Source of the DNA: Marinagarivorans sp. UBA5868
Lineage (GTDB): Bacteria; Pseudomonadota; Gammaproteobacteria; Pseudomonadales; Cellvibrionaceae
Length of the DNA stretch: 7,122 nucleotides
NCBI GenBank assembly: GCA_002432095.1
Contig: DJFQ01000079.1
Location: 17,131 to 24,252 of the forward strand
Direction of reading: 5' to 3'
Below the pieces are notes generated by a model that did not search any database, was not told where the DNA came from, and saw only the letters and a list, made by a program, of their open reading frames with translations. Shown piece after piece: positions 1 to 4,533 of this stretch (position 1 is the first letter of the stretch; the number at the start of each line of letters is the position of its first letter). The translations under genes and the position numbers were made by a program.

Positions 1-402
1 CTGCAGGTGAACCCCTATAAAAACGAGCGCCACGAACTCGTCGAATTGCTGGAGCGCAAGGGCTACAAAGTCGTCGACATGACCGATAACGAAATGGCGA
101 AGCTGCATATCCGTCACATGGTCGGCGGCCACGCTCCGGCGGAACTCACGCACGAAGTTGTGTATCGGTTTGAATTTCCCGAGCGCCCCGGTGCCCTATA
201 CAACTTCCTGGATAAGCTGGCCGGTCGTTGGAATATCACCATGTTTCATTACCGAAACCATGGCTCGGCATTTGGTCGAGTGCTGGTGGGTATGCAGGTG
301 CCGCCGGAAGAGCGCAAGGATGTGGAGCAGTCGCTGCAGGAACTGAACTACCGTTTCTGGGAGGAAACCGACAACGAGGCATTTCGTTTTTTTCTGGCGT
401 AA
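1..402 (+). CDS. ilvA: Threonine deaminase (threonine ammonia-lyase, biosynthetic), C-terminal part, 5' truncated by window edge
   Basis: The reading frame is open from base 1 and ends in TAA at 400-402, giving the last 133 residues of a protein that starts outside the window. It matches the C-terminal regulatory half of IlvA, the PLP enzyme that turns threonine into 2-oxobutyrate and ammonia at the head of isoleucine synthesis. Visible blocks, counting from the first residue, are VVDMTDNEMAKLHIRHMVGG (24-43), the start of the second ACT-like fold FEFPERPGAL (57-66), ITMFHYRNHG (79-88), GRVLVGMQV (92-100) and the family's characteristic end AFRFFLA. The fragment holds the end of the first ACT-like unit and all of the second, the region that binds isoleucine (inhibitor) and valine (activator) in the family. 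The PLP lysine lies outside the window. No classical terminator follows directly. A GTG at 7 is internal, not a start. The identity is very secure from the length and pattern of matching motifs. Confidence 0.96.
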   Translation: MQVNPYKNERHELVELLERKGYKVVDMTDNEMAKLHIRHMVGGHAPAELTHEVVYRFEFPERPGALYNFLDKLAGRWNITMFHYRNHGSAFGRVLVGMQVPPEERKDVEQSLQELNYRFWEETDNEAFRFFLA

Positions 403-764
403 CAAGCGCACTTATGGCGCGGGCTTCGTTCCGGCTTGGTGCATGACAAAAATTATCTATGTCGGAATGTGTGCTGCGCTGGCTATTTGGCCGCCAGAGT
501 CTAAAGTGGGATCGGGTTCTTTTTTGCTCACTTTAATAACAAGAGTTTTTTGCTGTTAGTGATCGCTAATTTTGTGAGGCTGGTCAAATCTAGTAATAAT
601 CAATTTGCATTTGCAGCAATTAGAACTAAGTTGAATAGTACGTCGTTTTTGTTTCCTCCGTTATTGTGCGACGCAAAATTAGTGGGTATAAAGCTTGCCT
701 CGCTTCATCCCGCCAGTTTTTGTGTCATTCATAATAACAACTCGAAACATTGAGGTAATGCCCA
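403..764. other. Long intergenic region, AT-rich in its right half
   Basis: This 362-base gap separates ilvA from the small ORF at 765. The first 100 bases resemble the coding G+C of the region, while about 515-750 is clearly richer in A+T. It contains an imperfect stem (502-510 with 527-535), an imperfect palindrome TTAG-T-GATC-G-CTAA at 556-569, a 9-base direct repeat TTTTTTGCT (520-528 and 546-554) and a candidate promoter at 664-692. An open frame of about 67 codons at 550-753 has no ribosome binding site or recognisable domain, so I do not call it a gene. I see no obvious G+C-rich hairpin followed by a T run to end ilvA transcription. Confidence 0.6.
664..692 (+). promoter_or_regulatory. 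Candidate sigma-70 promoter for the small membrane ORF
   Basis: TTGTGC at 664-669 (three of six matches to TTGACA) lies 17 bases from TATAAA at 687-692 (five of six matches to TATAAT). Transcription would start near 699 and give a leader of about 65 bases before the ATG at 765. The spacing and the -10 box are good and the -35 is weak. The surrounding AT-rich DNA makes chance matches more likely, so this is a candidate only. Confidence 0.42.
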
Positions 765-911
765 ATGAAGTCTGATGTTTTAACGCTAGCAGCCGTAGTC
801 TTTGTGGTTGGCTTGGTTGTGAGTGGTTTTGGCATCATGGACGTGTTTGAATCTGAAGTGGCCGCCCCCCCGGCAGCGCTTCAGCAGGGAGTTGTGGTCG
901 CGCGGAATTGA
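765..911 (+). CDS. Unrecognised 48-residue single-span membrane protein
   Basis: ATG at 765 is preceded by a strong ribosome binding site, TGAGGT at 751-756 with GAGGT eight bases from the start. The frame ends in TGA at 909-911. The product begins MKSD, followed by a hydrophobic stretch at about residues 5-25 (VLTLAAVVFVVGLVVSGFGI) that is long enough for one membrane helix, then an acidic DVFESE segment (26-31) and a short Ala/Pro/Gln/Val tail ending VVVARN. There is no lipobox cysteine and no clear cleavage site, so an anchored inner-membrane peptide is more likely than a secreted one. I do not recognise the family and assign no function. A candidate promoter lies upstream (664-692) and structured RNA plus a strong terminator lie just downstream, so it could be a separate transcription unit. 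Support is the start signal, hydrophobic pattern and placement; no homology evidence was available. Confidence 0.7.
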   Translation: MKSDVLTLAAVVFVVGLVVSGFGIMDVFESEVAAPPAALQQGVVVARN

Positions 912-950
912 TCCACCGCTCGGTCCGAGCCGAAACAGCTCAATGGATCA
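909..950 (+). repeat. Inverted repeat with nested hairpin at the end of the small ORF
   Basis: TGATCCA at 909-915, which includes the TGA stop codon, is the exact reverse complement of TGGATCA at 944-950. Inside it GCTCG (918-922) pairs with CGAGC (926-930) around a three-base loop. No T run follows, so it is not an intrinsic terminator by itself. It may fold at the 3' end of the small ORF's message, just before the real terminator at 953-1006. Confidence 0.45.
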
Positions 951-952
951 CC

Positions 953-1006
953 GCAAAAATCCGCGACTCAAGTCCTGAAACAGGGCAGAAATTCGCGGAT
1001 TTTTGC
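953..1006. terminator. Bidirectional intrinsic terminator between the small ORF and fau
   Basis: GCAAAAATCCGCGA (953-966) and TCGCGGATTTTTGC (993-1006) form a perfect 14-base inverted repeat. The A run on the left arm and T run on the right arm give a G+C stem followed by a U tract on either strand. The loop carries a second small stem, GTCCTG (972-977) with CAGGGC (981-986, one G-U pair). It lies 41 bases after the small ORF on the plus strand and 13 bases after the fau stop on the minus strand, as expected for a shared terminator of convergent units. Confidence 0.88.
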
Positions 1007-1019
1007 ATTTCTGCACGCC

Positions 1020-1598
1020 CTAGATTTTGCTCGCAAAATAAGTACGGCTATCTGTGATGACCGCATGAAGTGGGACATCCCACGGGTCGATGGGCAAGTG
1101 CGCCACTTTTTGAAATTCATGTGCGATGCCAATTCGCATGGTGTTTCGCCTAATAGTGCGAGCAGCCAAGGTGCGATCATAAAAACCTGCGCCCATGCCC
1201 AGGCGATTGCATTGCGCGTCAAATGCCACAAGCGGCATGAAAATCACATCCAATTGATTTACGGCACAGGCCGGCGTTTTCCACGGTTCGGGAATGCCGT
1301 AGCGATTGCGCTTAAGTGTGTGCCCGCGGCGAAACTCATGAAATGCCAAATATTTATTCTCGATCGCCGGTAAATAACACTGTTTGCCACGGCGGAGGGA
1401 TTCGCGTAGCAGCGGCAGTAGGCTGACTTCGCCATCGGCAGGCCAATAAAACGCGATGCGTTTAGCGGCATGCCACCAGCGTGTACGCATAGTGCGCAGG
1501 CACACTTGCTGTGCGGAGTGAGCTTGTTTGGCGCGCGACAATGTACGCCTGTGCTGGCGCATGTGCTGACGGAGAGAATTTTTGTTGGGAAGGGTCAC
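1020..1598 (-). CDS. fau: 5-formyltetrahydrofolate cyclo-ligase (5,10-methenyl-THF synthetase)
   Basis: This 192-residue protein is the YgfA/Fau family enzyme, which uses ATP to convert 5-formyltetrahydrofolate to 5,10-methenyltetrahydrofolate and so returns the stored folate to one-carbon metabolism in the cytoplasm. Family marks are the N-terminal basic helix LRQHMRQHRRTLS (9-21), DGEVSL with the expected substrate-side glutamate (55-60), YGIPEP (100-105), the hallmark NRLGMGAGFYDR (131-142) and the C-terminal VPLHAVITD (175-183). Length is normal. The chosen start is GTG at 1598; no upstream ATG is in frame, and the next ATG (codon 13) would cut into the conserved helix. There is no visible Shine-Dalgarno sequence before the GTG. 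The gene begins about 20 bases after the 3' end of the 6S RNA, as in E. coli, where the two are cotranscribed. Also known as ygfA. Transcription likely ends at 953-1006. Confidence 0.93.
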   Translation of the reverse strand: MTLPNKNSLRQHMRQHRRTLSRAKQAHSAQQVCLRTMRTRWWHAAKRIAFYWPADGEVSLLPLLRESLRRGKQCYLPAIENKYLAFHEFRRGHTLKRNRYGIPEPWKTPACAVNQLDVIFMPLVAFDAQCNRLGMGAGFYDRTLAARTIRRNTMRIGIAHEFQKVAHLPIDPWDVPLHAVITDSRTYFASKI

Positions 1599-1620
1599 GA
1601 TATGAATGGGATGAAAAGAA

Positions 1621-1789
1621 GCCTGGGGTGCCGCTGTTGACTATACCTTGAACCCGATGGTTCAAGGGGGAGGGATCTGTTGCGTATTAGGCTTTCCGAC
1701 GCGCGGACATGCACACAACACAAACGAGAAGCCTCCGGTTCTTACAGTATCGGCTCAGGGATTCGTCAACTGGCGAACACCCAAGGCGT
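1621..1789 (-). ncRNA. ssrS: 6S RNA, regulator of sigma-70 RNA polymerase
   Basis: Read on the minus strand, the RNA has the gammaproteobacterial 6S pattern. A closing stem pairs GCCTTGGGTG (1787-1778) with CACCCCAGGC (1630-1621), with one mismatch. A second stem pairs GTTGAC (1770-1765) with GTCAAC (1641-1636). The conserved CCCTGAGCCGATA lies on the 5' side of the central bubble (1760-1748). The apical arm pairs AGGCTT (1734-1729) with AAGCCT (1694-1689) and contains GTGTGCATGTCCG. On the 3' side is the nine-base hairpin CCTTGAACC / GGTTCAAGG (1667-1646) followed by ACAGCGGCA. In the family this RNA mimics an open promoter, sequesters sigma-70 holoenzyme in stationary phase and is a template for short pRNAs on outgrowth. 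Position between zapA and fau is the conserved one. Ends are approximate, and about 170 bases is slightly shorter than the 184 of E. coli. Confidence 0.95.
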
Positions 1790-1795
1790 CGACGC

Positions 1796-1824
1796 AGTAT
1801 AACAAAGGCGGCCGCCGATAAAAG
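1796..1824 (-). promoter_or_regulatory. Promoter of the 6S RNA gene
   Basis: On the minus strand TATACT (1801-1796) is a good -10 box placed seven bases before the inferred 6S 5' end at about 1789. The -35 is poor (CTTTTA at 1824-1819 with a 17-base spacer). The spacer holds a perfect ten-base palindrome GGCGGCCGCC (1807-1816). The -10 assignment rests on its distance from the well-defined RNA; the -35 is uncertain. Confidence 0.6.
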
Positions 1825-1862
1825 CCCCTAAATTTTCACTTATACGGTGGACAAACCGGTGA

Positions 1863-2159
1863 TTATGGGCTTAACGCTTGGTCAAGTTTCGCCGCGAGAC
1901 GTTCGAGCACTTCCTGGGGAGCGCCGCTGGATGGTGGCTTTCTACGTTCCTGCTGTAATTCGTGGCAAAGGTTAAGAGCAACCATTACCGCGATTCGATC
2001 CGCGCCCAATACGTTGGGTCCGGTATTGCGTACCTGACGCATACGCTGATCCAGTTCCTGGGCCGCAGTGAGCAAGGCTTCCTTTTCATCGGCGCGGCAG
2101 GCGACTTGGTATTCCTTATCCAATATGCGCACGGTGACACGTTTGCTGTCGTGGCTCAT
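1863..2159 (-). CDS. zapA: Cell division protein ZapA
   Basis: The 98-residue product is a full-length ZapA, the small cytoplasmic protein that binds FtsZ, bundles its protofilaments and helps stabilise the division ring. The N-terminal domain shows VTVRILDKEYQVAC (8-21) and the helix AAQELDQRMRQVR (32-44). The signature GADRIAVMVALNLCHEL (52-68) leads into the C-terminal coiled coil that forms the dimer/tetramer. Many homologues have a proline after the conserved cysteine where this one has arginine (CRADE, 21-25), a small deviation. The ATG at 2159 overlaps the stop of the upstream coiled-coil gene as ATGA, so translation is probably coupled. No clear terminator separates zapA from the 6S RNA, so some readthrough into ssrS-fau is possible. 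Confidence 0.95.
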   Translation of the reverse strand: MSHDSKRVTVRILDKEYQVACRADEKEALLTAAQELDQRMRQVRNTGPNVLGADRIAVMVALNLCHELQQERRKPPSSGAPQEVLERLAAKLDQALSP

Positions 2160-2368
2160 TCAGGGTGATTCTCGAATTGCTTAAGGCGGGTGATCAAGGA
2201 TTCAATACGGGAGCGGGCGAGTTCATTTTTTTCCATAAGGCGAGAGCGTTCGCTGATCCATTCCTGCTCCTGCCGACGCAAGTCGCGATTTTCTGCGTCC
2301 AGTTGCTGACAGCGTCGCACCAGTCGCTCCAGCTTGGCTTCTACCTCAGCGATCAATCGTTCCGACAT
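2156..2368 (-). CDS. ZapB-like short coiled-coil protein (TIGR02449 family)
   Basis: This 70-residue protein (MSERLIAEVEAKLERL...) is almost wholly predicted coiled coil, with Leu/Ile/Val at heptad spacing and many Glu, Arg and Gln. Blocks such as CQQLDAENRDLRRQE and KNELARSRIESLITRLK match the TIGR02449 family that sits directly upstream of zapA in Pseudomonas and relatives. The family is thought to work with ZapA, in a ZapB-like role, at the division ring; that function is inferred from context and fold, not shown here. I chose the ATG at 2368 because family members begin MSE; an in-frame ATG at 2392 would add eight residues (MIARRANT) that look non-conserved. The Shine-Dalgarno sequence is weak. 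The stop overlaps the zapA start by four bases. Confidence 0.86.
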   Translation of the reverse strand: MSERLIAEVEAKLERLVRRCQQLDAENRDLRRQEQEWISERSRLMEKNELARSRIESLITRLKQFENHPE

Positions 2369-2419
2369 AGTATTCGCCCGTCGCGCAATCATGGCGCGTA
2401 ACTGCAGCCATGGCGGGTA

Positions 2420-2448
2420 ACTATAGGGGCAGCACCTGTGGCGGTCAA
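2420..2448 (-). promoter_or_regulatory. Near-consensus sigma-70 promoter for the zapB-like/zapA group
   Basis: On the minus strand TTGACC (2448-2443, five of six matches) and TATAGT (2425-2420, five of six matches) are separated by exactly 17 bases. Transcription would start near 2413, giving a leader of about 45 bases before the ATG at 2368. This is the strongest promoter match in the window and sits where one is needed, in the spacer between divergent genes. Confidence 0.78.
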
Positions 2449-2493
2449 GGGAAGTCGGTGAGGGTTGGGCGCGGCAAAACCGGCAAAATTTCG

Positions 2494-2502
2494 TGATAGC
2501 AT
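2494..2502 (+). promoter_or_regulatory. Possible extended -10 promoter for ygfB
   Basis: TGATAGCAT fits the extended -10 form TGnTAnnnT (TAGCAT has four of six matches). No acceptable -35 lies at the right distance. It would start transcription near 2508, about 74 bases before ygfB. The plus strand needs a promoter in this 213-base divergent spacer (2369-2581), but this is only the best candidate I could find. Confidence 0.32.
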
Positions 2503-2581
2503 GGCCGTTTTTCTTGCGCGTGAGAGCCGGGCATTTCGGTTTCTAATTCTTTTATTGGCAGTAGTTTAGGGTGGTCCATTG

Positions 2582-3133
2582 ATGCAAATTTCTTATCAAG
2601 ACTGGAGCGATTTTTTATTGCGAGTGGGCGCCATTTGCTCTCCGGCCGAATTACATGGGCTACTCTGCGGAATTCAGTGCGGCGGTGCCGATGGGGATTG
2701 GAAAAATCATGTGCGGGAGTTTATGGACTTATTGGACGCCGATGATATGACCACTGTGGACACTGCATTGGAAGCGCAATTCGAATTGATAGGAGGCGCT
2801 TTGGGTGATGGGCAGTTCAATCTGCAGCCCCTGCTACCTGACGACGCATTACCTCTGGCGGTGCGCGCCGAGGCACTCGCCCAGTGGTGTCAGGGATTTT
2901 TGCATGGTCTAGCCAGACACGGAGAGGCCGCCTTGATACGTTTGGATGAGGATGCTCGTGAAGCATTGATCGATCTCGCTGAAATTGCGCGACTTGACGA
3001 TGTGGGGGCAGATTCGGAGGCTGCCGAGCAAGATTTAATGGAGCTGGTCGAGTACGCGCGCATGACCTTGTTCAGCACCGTATCGCAACTGCGCGCAGCA
3101 GCGGTACCAGATGCATCCATTACCCGCCACTAA
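2582..3133 (+). CDS. ygfB: UPF0149 family protein YgfB
   Basis: The 183-residue product is a full-length YgfB/UPF0149 protein, a mostly alpha-helical cytoplasmic family that dimerises in known structures. Family marks are SPAELHGLLCG (20-30), WCQGFLHGL (102-110) and DLMELVEYARMTL (151-163), with an acidic overall composition. The biochemical role is not settled in general; in Pseudomonas aeruginosa YgfB has been linked to control of beta-lactamase expression through ampDh3, and I would not carry that over to this organism. The ATG at 2582 is chosen over the adjacent TTG at 2579; AGGG at 2568-2571 is a usable ribosome binding site. It is the first gene of the pepP-ubiH-ubiI group, with a 62-base repeat-filled gap to pepP, an arrangement shared with E. 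coli and Pseudomonas. Confidence 0.93.
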   Translation: MQISYQDWSDFLLRVGAICSPAELHGLLCGIQCGGADGDWKNHVREFMDLLDADDMTTVDTALEAQFELIGGALGDGQFNLQPLLPDDALPLAVRAEALAQWCQGFLHGLARHGEAALIRLDEDAREALIDLAEIARLDDVGADSEAAEQDLMELVEYARMTLFSTVSQLRAAAVPDASITRH

Positions 3134-3186
3134 CGTTATTCGTCTGAGACGCGATTGCCGAACCTGAGACGTTATTGCCGCAAGAG
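3133..3186 (+). repeat. Three-copy degenerate tandem repeat in the ygfB-pepP gap
   Basis: Copy 2, ACGCGATTGCCGAACCTGAG (3149-3168), is flanked by copy 1 ACGTTATTCGTCTGAG (3133-3148, shorter by four bases) and copy 3 ACGTTATTGCCGCAAGAG (3169-3186, shorter by two). The best-matching pair is 3144-3160 against 3164-3180, 15 of 17 bases identical with a 20-base period. Copy 1 starts on the last base of the ygfB stop codon, and copy 3 supplies the AGAG that serves as the likely pepP ribosome binding site. Confidence 0.75.
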
Positions 3187-3195
3187 AACTCACAT

Positions 3196-4533
3196 ATGTC
3201 GATCAGCAAATCCGAATACGCCCGTCGCCGCAAAGAATTAATGGCTCAGATGGAGCCCAACAGCATCGCCATAGTGCCGTCGGCAAAAGAGAAAATTCGC
3301 AGCCGGGATACTCACTACAACTTTCGCCAGGACAGTGACGTACACTATTTGAGCGGATTTGACGAGCCCGAGGTGGTGCTGGCGTTGATTCCGGGGCGAG
3401 CCCATGGCGAGTTTGTGATTTTTTGTCGCGAGCGCGACAAAGCGCGGGAGATTTGGGATGGCTATCGCGCCGGTCCTGAAGGTGCGTGCAAAATCCACGG
3501 TGCTGACGATGCCTTTCCTATTGACGATATCGACGAAATTCTACCGGGGCTTATTGAGGGGCGTCAGCGGGTTTACTACGCGTTGGGGCGCGATATCGAA
3601 TTCGATACGCAGGTAATGGGTTGGATCAACCGCATCCGCGCCAAGGTTCGCTCCGGGGCAACACCGCCGGGAGAATTTCTCGATCTCAACCATTTTCTGC
3701 ACGATATGCGACTGTTTAAAAGTGCAGCGGAACTTCGCCTAATGGGCAAGTCGGCGGAAATCGCTGCGCAGGCTCATTGTCGCGCCATGCAGTTTTGTCG
3801 TCCCGGAGTGTATGAATACCAGCTTGAGGCGGAAATTCTCCACGAGTTCGCCAGCAACGGAGCCCGCTTTGCGGCCTACAACACCATCGTAGGCGGCGGC
3901 AGTAACGGCTGCATCCTGCATTACATTGATAACAATCAGATGTTGCGCGATGGCGATTTGGTGCTGATCGACGCCGGCTGTGAATACGACTATTACGCTT
4001 CCGACATTACCCGCACTTTTCCGGTCAATGGCGTCTTCAGCCGTGAACAGAAAGCGCTGTATGAAGTCGTTCTGAACGCTCAGGCGGCGGCCATTGCGGC
4101 GGTCAGACCCGGAAACCATTGGAACGAGCCGCACGATGCGGCCGTGCAGGTTTTAACGGCGGGTTTAGTCCATCACGGGCTGCTGGAAGGCGATGTCGGC
4201 GACCTTATTGCAAACGAAGCCTATAAAGAGTTTTACATGCATCGCACCGGGCATTGGCTGGGCATGGATGTTCACGATGTCGGTGATTACAAGGTTCACG
4301 GCCAGTGGCGTGTATTTGAGCCGGGTATGGTTTTAACGGTCGAGCCGGGTCTTTACGTGGCACCGGATAATGAACGCGTGGCGAAAAAATGGTGCGGTAT
4401 CGGCATTCGCATCGAAGACGATGTGGTAGTCACCAAAGATGGATGCGATGTGCTTACCGCCGGTGTACCTAAAACGGTAGCGGAGATAGAAGCGCTGATG
4501 GCAACTTCGCGCACAAGCGCCAACTCCATATGA
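3196..4533 (+). CDS. pepP: Xaa-Pro aminopeptidase P
   Basis: This 445-residue protein is aminopeptidase P, a cytoplasmic di-manganese enzyme that removes the N-terminal residue from peptides with proline in second place; E. coli PepP has 441 residues. The N-terminal AMP_N domain (about 1-170) includes YNFRQDSDVHYLSGF (41-55). The C-terminal pita-bread domain has all five metal ligands: Asp259 and Asp270 in LIDAGCEYDYYASDITRTF, His353 in GHWLG, Glu383 in LTVEPGLY and Glu407 in GIRIEDD. His360 in VHD matches the proton-shuttling histidine region. The ATG at 3196 follows AAGAGA (3182-3187); a TTG at 3175 in the same frame would start inside the repeat and add seven odd residues, so I reject it. 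The stop overlaps the ubiH start as ATGA (4530-4533). Linkage to ubiquinone genes is conserved but has no clear metabolic reason. Confidence 0.97.
   Translation: MSISKSEYARRRKELMAQMEPNSIAIVPSAKEKIRSRDTHYNFRQDSDVHYLSGFDEPEVVLALIPGRAHGEFVIFCRERDKAREIWDGYRAGPEGACKIHGADDAFPIDDIDEILPGLIEGRQRVYYALGRDIEFDTQVMGWINRIRAKVRSGATPPGEFLDLNHFLHDMRLFKSAAELRLMGKSAEIAAQAHCRAMQFCRPGVYEYQLEAEILHEFASNGARFAAYNTIVGGGSNGCILHYIDNNQMLRDGDLVLIDAGCEYDYYASDITRTFPVNGVFSREQKALYEVVLNAQAAAIAAVRPGNHWNEPHDAAVQVLTAGLVHHGLLEGDVGDLIANEAYKEFYMHRTGHWLGMDVHDVGDYKVHGQWRVFEPGMVLTVEPGLYVAPDNERVAKKWCGIGIRIEDDVVVTKDGCDVLTAGVPKTVAEIEALMATSRTSANSI

Noticed and set aside
1..6. CTGCAG (PstI site) exactly at the left edge
   Set aside because: It might hint at a cloned fragment end, but it is in frame within ilvA and needs no biological explanation.
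502..535. Stem TAAAGTGGG/CTCACTTTA as a terminator for ilvA
   Set aside because: The stem is AT-rich, includes a G-U pair and has a 16-base loop that itself contains the T run; no U tract follows the right arm.
550..753. Open frame of 67 codons on the plus strand in the intergenic region
   Set aside because: It has a non-ATG start without a ribosome binding site, overlaps the candidate promoter, and the protein shows no domain-like pattern. AT-rich noncoding DNA explains it.
1065..1373. 102-codon open frame on the plus strand opposite fau
   Set aside because: The minus strand carries the full cyclo-ligase with its hallmark motif; this is its shadow.
2369..2392. Eight-residue N-terminal extension of the ZapB-like gene from ATG at 2392
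   Set aside because: Family members start at MSE, which matches the ATG at 2368, and the extra residues look non-conserved. The extension cannot be fully excluded.
3175..3195. TTG start adding seven residues to PepP
   Set aside because: It sits inside the tandem repeat without a suitable ribosome binding site, whereas ATG at 3196 has AAGAGA at a good distance and fits the family length.
3739..4134. 131-codon open frame on the minus strand inside pepP
   Set aside because: It lies fully opposite the metal-binding domain of pepP, whose motifs are intact. It has no family features of its own and is an antisense shadow.
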